64,000 nucleotides of DNA, from positions 72,460,697-72,524,696 of the forward strand of contig NC_134089.1 of the NCBI RefSeq assembly GCF_000715075.1, written 5' to 3'. Made by a program: the position numbers and the translations under genes. How positions within the stretch are numbered: position 1 is the first letter of the stretch; every line of letters starts with the position of its first letter. Positions 46,831 to 58,168 of the stretch are shown piece after piece. A model generated the notes under the pieces. That model saw nothing but the letters and a program-made list of their open reading frames with translations. It was not told where the DNA came from and did not search any database. Origin of the DNA: Nicotiana tabacum (lineage: Eukaryota > Streptophyta > Magnoliopsida > Solanales > Solanaceae).

Positions 46831-47689
46831 GTTACTATGTAAAATAGATCTGGTTAGACCGAGTCGGCCCGCTCGGGGTCTTACAACCTCGAGTTTTTCA
46901 GTGAATGGCAATTGATGACAGTCTCCGAGTCATCGAGTTTGCTTAGGCTCGAAGGTCGTTACTCATGAGCTCAGAATTGCCTTGTTGGGGACTTATGTGC
47001 ACGAAGTTCCGACCCTGAGGTCGTGCGAGTGCCAAATTGTTGACGCTAAGTCTCCGAGTATTTCGGGACGTACACAGTGGAGTGATCCTTGCCGTGAGCA
47101 TGCTGAATTTTCTTTTGGAGTACGAGATGTTTTTGGTAAAAGGTATTCTTTGATTGCTTGTTGTAAATACATGTTGTTTCGTTGTCGTGAGCTCGGCCTG
47201 TGCGGGCACGACTATTTTGACTGTTTGACCCGGTACATGATTTCCTATTGGAACTTAGTTTGTTGTTTCCCGGCCCTTCTGAGCGGACTGCGTCCTTAAG
47301 GGGGGTGCCTTCCATCATTCGAGATTAATTGCAAAAGAAGACCCGCGAGCTTGTCGGATCCTCCTTAGGAGGCACGTCGCTCCGCTAAGAACCTTGCTGG
47401 CGAGACCCCTTTCAGGGTGGAAGTTCAGCCCAGGGAAAGGAGTGTGACGGGTGTCGTTAAGGCCTTGGGATCTTCGGGTAGAGTTAACACTTCCGAACGC
47501 CCTGGCCGGGTGTCTGTATACAAGTTAGTGTAAAATAACGAAGAAGTGAGGTAGTTTTACCTTACGGCGGGATGCACAGGCAATGTTCCGAGGTCCGATA
47601 TGTCCCTGCTATTTTGGAGCGAGGACTCTAGTATAGCCCTCCCTTGTGTTTAATCGGGCTTGGCTGAAGACATAGTTTGATACCCTTTG
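46831..47689 (-). other. Tat internal region without a recognised domain
   Basis: This lies between the tandem arrays and the protease remnant, where an RT-RNase H-integrase block would be expected on the minus strand. I find no RT or integrase motif in any frame. Short ORFs at 46943-47318 show nothing familiar. Confidence 0.5.
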
Positions 47690-48360
47690 AGTTTTTTGAG
47701 AGTGGAGATATTGATGCTGGCAATACGATATATGACGCGAACATTCCCCTTGCCGCGTGTTGCTCCCTGCCGACGATTTTAATTCCGTACCTTGCGGGGG
47801 ATTTCAGCCTTTGGTGAAGGAGGGATGGAACTTCCTTCACGCAGAGCGTCCGTGGTCGTCTAAATAAGGCATTTATCCCTTGCGCCTCCTTTGATGATAT
47901 GGAACTTGGCGTTCCGATCTGCGCCAGCCATGCTAATTGAGAGAATGGTCTCCCTTCACGTCGTCTCGATCGTCGTGTGGAATCCTCCAAAGATTCGAGA
48001 GGCGGGTGTGATTTTGTCTGGCAGTTCGAGCTGCCCTATCATCCTCGGCCCGACAATGGTGATCGAGCCACCTAAATTCATGAGCATATGTTTTATTTGA
48101 AATGGATCGAATGAGGAAGAAGGTTACCAGTGCGTCGCTGTGAGGCTGAGGCACTGTCTCGGATTCCTCTTCGCTGAATGTGAGGGTGTCCTTGGGAATA
48201 CATCCCCGGATTCGCTTTTCTCTAGTGACAGGCATTTTTACCTCTTCTTTATAAGTTCTTGGAGAGTTCCGTTGTTCCTCCACTATCATAGTAATACATC
48301 GTGGCCTATTTGCTTCGTTCTTCTTGGCCGCCTTCCTTACTCGGAACAAAACCTGAATCT
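47690..48360 (-). pseudogene. Tat protease remnant
   Basis: The ORF 48349-47933 reads PVTREKRIRGCIPKDTLTFS and HSDALVTFFLI, the lead-in to the Tat protease, but the active-site region after it is scrambled. After a frameshift, 47990-47628 reads RRPRTLCVKEVPSLLHQRLK and GREQHAARGMFA, the tail of that domain. Several stops and frame changes are present. Confidence 0.65.
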
Positions 48361-49912
48361 GATCGCTCGACAGTTATCAACGGTGATTTTTGTTGAGAGG
48401 CTTGGCTTTTTTCCTTCGGACCTGGTGGCCATCTTTGGCCCCGTAGCCATGCGTATTATATAGTTCACACACCAAGCTACGATTCCTTTGAGAGGGATTC
48501 GACTGAATAAGCCTGGGCCTTTTGGCGTCCCAAGTTTTGCCGACGGTGAACATGATGTCTGATACAGCGGTGTTGAAATTGTATCCTGATGGGCTAGGTG
48601 CCCACACTGGCCTTGTGTCCCCATCAAATCTAGCTCTGTTGACGATTTCTCGAGGATATTGTCCTCGATCCATTCTCCGATTGTAGTGAGGTAGGTTGCG
48701 GCTGGGGGCATTCCTCCTATCTGCAGCGTACGGCTAGTATCTCTCTTTGTTTGGCATTGGTTACTTTGCCAGGATCTTGCTTGTGTATATTGAGCCCGAG
48801 AGGGCTCCCAACTGGTCATCCAAGACCCTGATTTGTGACTGGTACTGAATGGGGGCCTCCAACCAGGTCTCGATTAGATACCCGATCAAGTTTGTCCTTG
48901 AAATCACCGGGCTTTGCTCGTTTAGGCTTTGAGTGAAGGCCTGCACCGCCGGTCGTCTAAGACCGGAGGTAGTTCCATTTGTTCCATTTGGGAATGATAT
49001 GCAACTTCTAGCAGCATTTCATTCTCCCTTTGCTCAATCTCGGATACATCGGGCTTTGTCTTTGTTGCTTCAATGGCAACGGTATGTACCTTCATGAAGG
49101 AATCCGCCAGTATGGTAAGTGAGTTTATGGGGTTGGGAGCTAGGCTATTATGCCGCATCATGGACCCCTTCGAGGGTGTTTCTCTGAGCCTCTTCAATAA
49201 GACGGGCTCAGTCTCATCGTCTCGTGTGTCATTACCTTTTGCCGCGCATGTATAGGCAGTGATGTGTTCATCGGGATCTGAGGTCCCATTGTACTATTCT
49301 GAACTTTTTTGGAATGGGTTTCGGGGTTGCCTCCTCGGGGAACGACCTTTGTATGAACTTCTTCGAATCCATGCCTTTGAGGACCCGGGGTGCGCCCGGG
49401 ATTTGGTTGACTCTAAAGTTATAAGTTTCGACCTTCTTATCATTGGCGGCTATCATTTTCTCGGCTAACTAAATCCTTTTGGCAAGGTCTTCCAGCATTT
49501 TCATGATGGTAGGATCGTCTACTAATTCGTTGTTGCTTGACCTCTCCGGTACATGTTCAGACGGGGAAGTAGTTTCCTGTGCTACTGTGTTGGGAGTCTT
49601 CGGGTGACTTTGCAACTGAGCGATAGCCAACTATTGTGCCTGCAACATTTCAAAAATAATGTGAAGACTAACTTCCAGTTCTTCCCGGGCTGGGGTTTTT
49701 TGGGCTTCCTGTTGATCATTATGACGTACGCTCTTGTCGGTGTGTGAGGTTTCGTTGACCTACTGTGCGTCCTGCGAATCTGCGTTCACTAGAATCGGGC
49801 CAGGCGCATTATTGGGATTCTGCTGTGGCGCGCCGACAGCTAGAATGGCCACACCGTTTTCCCCGTGGTTTTCAAAGTTGTCGTTCTCGAATCTATTTAC
49901 TGAGCCAGACAT
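48361..49912 (-). pseudogene. Tat-lineage gag
   Basis: ATG at 49912 starts MSGSVNRFENDNFENHGENG. One frame continues past three TAG codons to about 49268 (KKVETYNFRVNQIPGAPRVL, KFIQRSFPEEATPKPIPKKF). The retrotransposon gag core follows in 49197-48922 (SLTILADSFMKVHTVAIEAT, QRENEMLLEVAYHSQMEQME), then 48946-48761 (MQAFTQSLNEQSPV, YQSQIRVLDDQLGAL). A zinc-knuckle relic CELYNTHGYGAKDGHQV lies in 48673-48377. Gag would package its RNA, but this copy is too damaged to make it. Confidence 0.8.
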
Positions 49913-50018
49913 TTTTGTCCTGAAATCAAAAGGTCTTGGACAAGAAAAAGTGTGAAAGATAACTTGTTTTTGTAATGAAACTAGCAAGAAAATAATTACT
50001 ATTATTTTCACCAAACTA

Positions 50019-50768
50019 TGTACCGTAAAAATGGTAATAACATTTAAATTTGTAAATGGGACTCTAAAAATATGTGATCTATTTTTATGCTAGTTTGTTA
50101 GAGTAGTTGGTTCTAGGTGTATGAAGTTTAATGATGAAGTACAAGCTAAAATGGGGCAGTAATCAAACTAAGGAGCTTGCTACCCGGGCTTCGGACTGGT
50201 CGATGAAAGGCCTCGAGGTCGATACCCAGCTCGAGCTCGAGCTATCGGGGGTAATCAGGAAGGGGATAACAGTTAGGATATAATTAAAGAAGGCTCTTTA
50301 TGGCCAATATCAGGAAATAAATGAAGAACAAGTATGAAAGAAATAAATGAAAAGAGTAGCCTCGAGCTTGTAAGTTAGAGAGAAGAGAGAGAGAGAGAAT
50401 TGTTATTAATCTTCTGAAGAATAGTTGAAGCAACAGCAGCCTGCTACAAAAGTGGTTAGGATCCCCTTTATATAGGAGGGGAATCCTGCCATAGTACAAA
50501 ATATATTAATTGTAAAAGCATGGAAATGGGACGACTAGATGCGACATCTCGATACGGGCTCTGGGTAGGCCGGCTCTATCAGACTTAGTCGTGTGCTTTG
50601 GGAATTCTCCATTTTGCTCTAGCCCCGATCTTCATCTTCTTTGAGTCAAGCCTCGACGAGCCCCGAGGGAGGGGACTCGTTCGCATCTCCACGTCCCCGG
50701 GGTCTCGAGACATTCTTCTGAAGTGACTTGATAGGAAGAAATTAGGCCCTCTGATTTCGCCACATACA
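50019..50768 (-). repeat. 5' LTR of Tat element (750 bp)
   Basis: It begins (plus strand) TGTACCGTAAAAATGG and ends CCACATACA. Most differences from 40791-41539 are C/T or G/A transitions. The minus-strand TATA box TATATAAA at 50467-50474 would drive gag. The stretch 49913-50018 between LTR and gag holds no PBS that I can match to a tRNA. Confidence 0.9.
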
Positions 50769-50773
50769 AACAT
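50769..50773. repeat. Target-site duplication AACAT (right)
   Basis: This is the partner of 40786-40790. Confidence 0.85.
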
Positions 50774-50900
50774 GTCATGGAATAGTGATGCATGAAAATA
50801 TTCTATAGATATTGTTTAAAATATAAAAAAATATATAATATAAAATATACTGGCTAAGTGATAAATATGAGGGCAAAATTGAGTATCGAAAACGGTAACT
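50774..50900 (-). repeat. Remainder of the LTR interrupted by the Tat element
   Basis: The AT-rich sequence continues that left of 40791 and ends near GAGGGCAAAATTGAGTATCGAA, a degenerate form of an LTR start of the TGTTGACACCCAATTTTG type on the minus strand. Confidence 0.4.
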
Positions 50901-52092
50901 ACTTGACCGTCTGTAGTGTGGTGGTAAATGCATGACTATACGGTCAAACGTAGCTCGGTAGAGCCGTAGCTCGGTGGTAAATGCCTATCTACCCAATTGA
51001 TTGTAGCTCAGTGGTAAATGCATGACAACCCGACCGGCCAAAACTCCATGGTAAATGTATAACCTGCCAGCCTATTGTAGCTCGGTGGTAAATGCATGAT
51101 TGCCCTATCGGTCGTAGCTTTGCGGTAATTTCATATTTATCCTACCGGTTGTAGCACGGTGGTAAATGCATGACTGCCCAACAAACTGTAGCTTATTGGT
51201 GAATGTGTAATTGTCCAACCGACCATAGCTCGGTGGTAAATGCATGTTTGCCTGACCGGTCGAAGCTATGTGATAAATGTATAACTGCCCAACTGATCGT
51301 AGTTCGATAGTAAATGCATGACTTTTCGACTGGCCGTAGCTCGGTGGTAAATGCATATATAATGTCATTACTCTTTTGTATATATACCTACAACACATGA
51401 ATAGCCTTTTAGGATCATTGGGATATCTTTTGGAATGACCTATAGTGGTTCACCCTCCGATTACATTATGAACATTGACATCTTTATCTCATGCCTCAGA
51501 AGGGACTTAGGAACATAATTAGACATGCTTTGAATTACACTTCACATGAATGAATAATGTTGATATCCTTAACTACAAAGAGTAGACCATTTATGGAATA
51601 ACATTACATTTACGTTTCATTACTTGGATCATGACAAAAGAAAGAAGGATTAGCCTTAACATACCTTTATTGATAACTACTCAATATACACTCCCGTACT
51701 ACCTCAACCTACATCAAGGTATTAAAATATGGTTAATACCATGGAAGATCTCAAGATACATTTCTAAGTTGGTAGCTCTCAAAATACTTCCCCTACATTT
51801 CCTGACTAAAATACCTTATAACATCATCTTTTTATCATGTTAAGTACCTTAGTCTAAAAAGTACAAGCTATAACATTTCCAACTTGCCGACTTTTGACAA
51901 AACTTATTTGCTTCCATTCGTTTAGATTCTAAACCTTCCAACCCTTTTGGTACTTGCTCATCATGATCCTAAATATTTGAAATCTCCAAGGTGACTTAAT
52001 TAACTTACTACTTCTAAAGAGGATCTCATTTCCAAGCTTACATCAACTGACTTACGATGTACTATTACGTACAAAAACATGGGGGTGTAGCA
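50901..52092 (-). repeat. LTR fragment related to the LARD LTRs
   Basis: From about 51590 to 52092 it aligns with the LARD LTR (shared GATCATG(A/C)CAAAAGAAAGAAGGA, then CCAACCCTTTTGGTACTTG and the end GTACAAAAACATGGG). The minus-strand start is TGCTACACCCCC at 52092. The inner end is missing, so it is a truncated or rearranged copy. Contains the tandem array 50914-51358. Confidence 0.7.
50914..51358. repeat. ~38-bp tandem array, about 12 units
   Basis: Units centre on TAGCTCGGTGGTAAATGCAT, followed by a (C)CGACCGG(T/C)C-like spacer. Copies vary at many positions. The core resembles the three 31-bp units in the LARD LTRs (494-560 and 7160-7225). Confidence 0.85.
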
Positions 52093-53465
52093 TCAGATTA
52101 GGAAAATACACCACAGAATAGCAATTACCATGTTTGAACAGGAGATTAACCTATATATAATCTCTAACATGATGCAAGTAGCTCACAAAGGGGTAAAAAC
52201 ATAAGAAGTGTGATATCAAGAAGCTTAGTATTCAATTAATGGCATACGTTATCCTAAGCACTAACCCGAGCATGGATAAAAACCTGGTGCATGCACACAA
52301 GCTCATCCCCCACATGTGCATTACCCTTGGCACGTAGCCATCATCAACAATTCAAGAAACCAATGCCTCATACCAAGACTTGTCAAGATACTTACCTCAA
52401 ACAAGCTAAATCAATACTCTAAAAATGCCTTCCCGTGCGAATCGACCTCCAAAAGGCTCAAATCGAGCCAAAAACAACTCAATAACTTCAAATAATGCCA
52501 TAGAAAATAACCCCAAACGATAAAGCTTCGATCTTTATACAAATACACAAAGTCAACCAAAAACATCAACCCGGGTCCCTACCCAAGAACTCGACAAAAC
52601 TCACAAATCCCAAATACCCATTCCAACACGATTCCAAATATACTGACCAACTCCAAATCAAGGTTCAAATACCAAATAATCCGTCTCCAATATCTAGTAC
52701 AAAAACCCCAATTTTCACTTAGGTTTCATCAACCAAAGGCCAAAATCAAGAGTAGAATCATGAATAATATTCAAATCCGAGTTAAAGGCATTTATCCAAT
52801 CTAAGTTAGTGAAAATCGCTTCAAAAGTCACTCCAATCAATAAACCAAACCTTTGGATAAGTTACTCTGCCTAGTGATTCCCACTTTTGCAGAGCATTCG
52901 ATCGCATCTATGATCTCGCTTCTGCGAACCCACGCTTGCATCTATGAGAGTCACTTTCTCCCCTGACCCTCCGCTTCTATGAAGCACTCTTGCTTCTGCA
53001 GATAAACTAGTGCACCAGCATGTGCGCACCAGTGGCCAAAGCTCTGCACCTCCAGACACTACTACCTTCCACATTCCTTTGCATCTGCGACTCCCTGTCC
53101 ACATATTTGGAATCGCACATGCGTACCATACCTAATAGCTGTGAAACACCAATAACTGAATGGCCAAACAAGATTAAAATGATCTAAAACTCATCCGAAG
53201 CACACCCGAGACCTCCGGTATCCCGTCCAATCACACCAATAAGTCTCAAAACACACATACCTACTTGAGGTCTCGAACCACACAAAATAATACCAAAACT
53301 ACAAATCACACCTCAATTCAAACCTAATAAACTAATCAACTTCCAACTTTCCAAAACACATGCCGAACCACATCTAATCAACTCTAATTGACCTCAAATT
53401 TTTTACACTAGATATAAATAAGATAACAGACATATACAGAATCTTAAAAAAATAATCCGAACCTG
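52093..53465 (-). repeat. Truncated Gypsy LTR (related to element A LTR)
   Basis: Shared blocks with 25420-27106 include GCGAATCGACCTCC near 52437, the CGCATCTATG/CTTCTGCG-rich segment at 52890-53110, the ACCTCAATTCAAACCTAAT block near 53310 and TTGACCTCAAATTTT near 53388. It is cut at about 53465 by plus-strand integrase coding. ORFs within (for example 52871-53104) are not genes. Confidence 0.65.
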
Positions 53466-54103
53466 ATAGCCTCAAAGTTGCAGATACCTTGAGCAGAAAG
53501 GCCGAGAGTATGGGCAATTTGGCATTCATTTCAGTAGAGGAGAGGCCATTGTCTTTGGACATTTAGTCCTTTGCTAATAGACTTGTGAGGGTTGGATATT
53601 TTAGAGCCCAATCGATGTTCTTACATATGTTGTGGCTCAGTCTTCATTATTTGAGCGGATCATGGCCCGTTAATACGATAATCCGCACTTATTGGGTCTT
53701 AGAGAGACGGTACTATGGGGTGGTGCCAAGAAGGTTACTATCAATGAGGATGGTGTTCTGCGACTCTAGGATCGCCTATGTCTTCCTAATATTGATGGCT
53801 TGAGGGGAAAGATTCTAGAGGAGGCATACAGTTCTCAGTATTTTATTCATCCAGGTGCTACGAAAATGTATCGCAACTAGAGGTAGCATTATTGGTGGCG
53901 GCGGATGAAGAAGGACATATGTGAGTATGCAGCGAGATGCATAAATAGCTACCAGGTGGTTATACCAGAGTGTAAATAGGAGCGCATCACTATGGACTTC
54001 GTTGTTAGGTTGTCATGGATGTTAAGGAAGTTTGATGCCGTTTGGGTCATTGTTGATAGGCTGACCAAGTCAGCACACTTTATTCTAGTGATGACTACGT
54101 ACT
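53465..54103 (+). pseudogene. Gypsy RNase H/integrase fragment, plus strand
   Basis: Reads VADTLSRKAESMGNLAF, then after frame changes EDGVLRLQDRL-like sequence, YWWRRMKKDICEYAARC and ITMDFVVRLSWMLRKFDAV, VDRLTKSAHFI. The zinc finger has lost ligands (tyrosine for the first histidine, serine for the last cysteine). It is interrupted by the Ogre-like LTR at 54104. It is in the opposite orientation to elements A and B. Confidence 0.8.
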
Positions 54104-57100
54104 TGTGAGCACGTGATTTTGGCCCTATATGAATTACTCCCACAAATTCAAAACAAAATAAATTTTTCCATTATTTGCAATTTCGTAGATTTTTGTAGCA
54201 TTTTTTGTTAATCGTTTGCATTTGTTTGCACATGTTAACTTTGTTTAATAAATGAAAAATACAAAAATATGTTGCATTTGCATTTAGGATTTAATTTCAT
54301 ATTTTTAGATTAATTATCAAGTTAGTTGTTTTATAAAATGTGGAAAAATCACAAAAAATACAACTTATTTTGCACTTTTTAATTTTAGTTTTGAATTTTG
54401 GTAGTTTTTCCTTTAATTTGATTTTTTAATTAATTGTGGTAATTATTAGTTAGTTAATTAATTCAATGTGGTAGGATTAATTTGATTTAGGAATGAGTTT
54501 AGGTTTTATTTTTATTTTTATTTTCTTTTTAAAAAAGAGAGTAAAGAGAATATTGAAATAATTAAAAAGAAGAGAAGTGGGAGATCAGATTTTTGGGCTA
54601 TTTCATTTTTAATCCTCAGGCCCAATTCAGAAACCCATCCAAACCCAACCAAAGCCAGCCCAAACCGTCTCCTACCAGGTCTAACCCCACTCCAACCCAA
54701 AACGGCACCGTTTTGGTAGCCTCTGATCTGAGCCGTTGATTGTTTCTAATCCAACGGACGGGAACTAGGTTCCCTCTAATATTTATATGTCCGAATAACT
54801 CTCCCCGCCCCTCCCTTTCATCGTCTCTCTCTCACCCTTGTCCCTTCAGAGAATCCCCAAGAACCCTAGATGTCGCCCCCACTCTCCCACCGCTTTAGGG
54901 TAGCGGCGCCACCTCCAAACACCACCAAAACTACACCCAATACCACCATGACCCCCTCGTTCCAAATACATGATTGGTTTCCCTCGAATCTTCGCCAGAC
55001 CCGTCGAATTTGGGTTCGAAGGTGACCCCTAAAAATCCTAAATCAAAAAATGTTGAAATTTCTGGTCTAATTTGATTTTATTCATGTGTTCTTGTTAAGA
55101 ACACACGATTAATATCAAACTTGGCCAGAATTTGGAAGATTTGAAGGCTCGTTATGATTCTTTGACTATCCTGGAGTTTTCATGGTACTTTTTCTTCTCC
55201 TTTGGTTCTTCGTTCTGCCTTCTGATCCTTTCTCTTCCTCTCGATTCATTCTTTTAGTTTTTTTTTAGTTTTTCCAGAATTGTTTATGCATGTTAGTCCT
55301 GCACCCTTTATTTAATCAATATGTTTAGGCCGTTAATTAACCTAGTTTTACTAATTTAGTTAATTTTAGGTAGTAAGTCATTTTAGGCTAACTTTTTAAT
55401 TGTCGAAACATTTCAGCATATGTGCTAAAATTTGTTAATTAGATAAGGGCCTAGTTTGAGGCTAATTGGTTCTCTGAATTCGATTTTAGTCTTGGGTCAG
55501 TTCCAACTCATCTTGGGTCTGAACCATTGGGTCAAAGTCGACCCGTGACCAGTTCTGGTTTCAGGGGTTAATTTCATGGGTTATAGAGGTAATTTGGGGT
55601 AATTAGGTAGGGGAATCTCTTTGTAACTAACTAGGAAGCTTCCATAAAGCAGGGTAGGGGTTGTGTTGATAGATTGATAATTACCTTAGGGGTAGTTAAG
55701 CAAAAAAGGAAAATTAGCTAAGGATTTCTGAGTTAAAAAAATAAAATTGGAAAGGGACTAAGGAGTAAAAACTAATTACTGAATGTTGCCCTATTCCCTT
55801 GCCTATAGAGGCAACTTTTATTGCCTTTCACGGCAGGACTTGAGAGATAAAATTCTAAAAAATACAAACGGCTAAAAATCTAAAAATTGTTCCATTGATT
55901 TCTATGCTTTGAGTTTTGAAGTTTTCAATCACTGAAACATTTTATAATTCTCTGAGAGATTGAAATTGTTTAAATTTGGATTTCTGAAAGTTTTGGGTTG
56001 AATTCTGTTGGGTGGTTACTGTTCTATTGGTTTCACAAGTTGATTTCACTATTGATTGTTGATTGTTAAGTCTGGGTTAGTTTTGGTTGTTACTGTTCAA
56101 GGCTGATTCCTCATTTTCTGTTTGTTTGGCTTTCCAGGTATTTCCTTGGCTTTTATAAGTGACATATGCAGTTCAAATCTGAAAACATGTAACCAAAGTG
56201 GAAGATCTGAGAATGAATATCAACTTTATTGAATATCAGTCCCTGTTCAAATAGAGTTTTTCCATGTCTTTGTGATAATTTAAGCTCTTTCATGGGTTGT
56301 CCATTCCATTGTGTTGATACACTTATGTTTCATCTTCAAAAGTATGTTTTAGGATTCTAGTTCATCATGTGGTTATGTAATTAAGTCGAAGGACTTTGTA
56401 TTTGAACATTTAAAGGATGTGAACGCTTCTGTAGTGTAGGTTTAAATCAGTTAGGGCATATCATGATGGTTTGGTTTATATTCGTTTAAGTTAATGTTTG
56501 AATTCCAGTTCATGATTAGTATGTAGCTTGATTAATTGCTTTAAGTTTGTTTTTGTTTTTTTTTAGGATTTGGTTTTAAATTTGCATAGTTTTGGGGGTT
56601 GTAATTCAAGCAGGAAATCACATGTTCGATGTCCATTGCATATTTAAGTTGGTTATGTATTGAGTGTGGTATGAGAATAATAATTAGTAGGTTCGAATCC
56701 CAGGTGTCTATTTTCAGTAAAAAAATGTTTCAAAAGGATATACAGCATGCCATTGGGGTTGAAATTTCAAAATCTTGCTTTTACCTTATCATAATGTGCT
56801 GATTCATCGTTAGAGCTTTATTCAAGCTCCATTGATTCATTTGTGCCGGGTGTGAGGCAGGAATTCGATCCTTGGTTCTTGGGTTTGGGGGTATCTACCC
56901 CCGTGAAATTTGGGCTTAACTTGGGCCCATATTCTGGGTTCCCTTGGAGATAGTATAATGGTTTATTTGGGCCCTATGCGGTTCTGCTTTAAGCAAATTC
57001 GCCGCTGACCATCATGAGCCCAGATTGTTTTCGAATAATTGGCTTTTCCTTATACGATGATCCCTTTAAATGTTAGTGTGAACACCTGCTGAAGTAAGCT

Positions 57101-57894
57101 TTATTTTTTTACGAATTCCCTATGCTTCTAGTCAATTAGCTAATCACTTTAATTAATGGAGGTGTGTTGTATTAGGCAACATAAATAGTCTAGGGCCTCC
57201 ATGATTTAGTTTGAATTCCCTTTAAAATTGGAATTGAGGCGTGTCATGCCAAACAAAATCTCAAATGCGTGGCCCTCGTTTATTTATTTCTTTTAGAATC
57301 CTTAGAACTCGAGGCATGCCATTTAGCAAATTTCCATGGTCCTCACGAAGTTGCAAACATGTAGTTGCTTTAGGCGCGTCATTTTAATAATTTACCTTCC
57401 TAAACTCGGGTGCATATTTATGTGACCCAAATCCAAATCTCAACGTTAGATAAAATGTGTTGCAAACTGCGGGTGCATTTATGTAACGCGGTTCGAAATG
57501 TATTTTAAATAACATTGCAATCTTCCTAAAAATGAATAAAAGCGGTTTTAAAAGTAAAAATGCACATAGGTTCAAAAGTATTTAAAATCAGATTATAGGC
57601 CAATTATAACAGTTGAGCGACCATGCTAGAACCACGGAATCCGGGAATGCCTAACACCTTTTCCCGGGTTAACAGAATTCCTTACCCGGATTTCTATATT
57701 CGCGGACTATAATACAAAGTCAATATTTTCCTCGATTCGGGATTTGAACTGGTGACTTGGGACACCATAAAATTATCCCATGTGGCGACTTTGAATTTAA
57801 ATAAAATAATCCCGCTTCGATTGTCACTTTAAGTTGGAAAAAAACCCCTTATATACCCCCTTCTCGGGGGGTGTAGGTAAAAAGGAGGTGTGAC
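54104..57894 (+). repeat. 5' LTR of the Ogre/Tat-like element
   Basis: It starts TGTGAGCACGTGATTTT and ends GGAGGTGTGAC near 57894, followed 5 nt later by the PBS. About 3.79 kb, it is collinear with the solo LTR 20575-24769, with many substitutions and indels. The expected terminal CA is CT here. Short ORFs inside are not conserved. Confidence 0.85.
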
Positions 57895-57899
57895 TGCTC

Positions 57900-57917
57900 T
57901 GGCGACTCTGCTGGGGA
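57900..57917 (+). other. Primer-binding site (Arg tRNA type)
   Basis: TGGCGACTCTGCTGGGGA; its complement ends in CCA as a tRNA 3' end must. This PBS class is used by Ogre-type elements. Confidence 0.8.
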
Positions 57918-58168
57918 CCGAACCCAGAATCTCTGGTTCAGGTTTCAAGAATTCGCGCTTAGAATAATTGTTATGATTGGTTTGTTTTATCTGATTTTTA
58001 CATGTTGGGCCTAAATGTGCTAAATGTTGCTTTTACCGCTTTGATATTATCTGAAACTGTATATAAACTCTTCTCATCTTCGGGAATGTGCTCGCTGGTC
58101 GAGACTCCCTATTCTGTTAGTGTCATACCTTGAAATAAGTAAGAGGCTCGGACAAGTTACTAAGCCGA

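Larger units (their letters stand above)
40791..50768 (-). mobile_element. Complete gag-only Tat-lineage retrotransposon with antisense gene
   Basis: A 9978-bp element is bounded by two similar LTRs (749 and 750 bp) and the 5-bp duplication AACAT. The minus strand is the sense strand: 5' LTR at right, gag start at 49912, protease to about 47690, then no RT, RNase H or integrase. The rest holds two tandem-repeat arrays and a plus-strand gene in antisense orientation. Antisense extra ORFs and repeat-rich 3' regions are known in Tat-lineage Ty3/Gypsy elements; loss of pol makes this copy non-autonomous. By eye the LTRs are about 94-95% identical, so it is among the younger insertions here. Confidence 0.85.

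Noticed and set aside
50914..51358. CRISPR-like array of repeats
   Set aside because: The units are head-to-tail, degenerate, without unique spacers of constant length, and lie in a plant LTR; it is an ordinary tandem repeat.
57900..57917. Possible tRNA gene end
   Set aside because: Only the primer-binding complement of a tRNA 3' end is present; there is no cloverleaf around it. No tRNA or rRNA gene was seen anywhere in the window.
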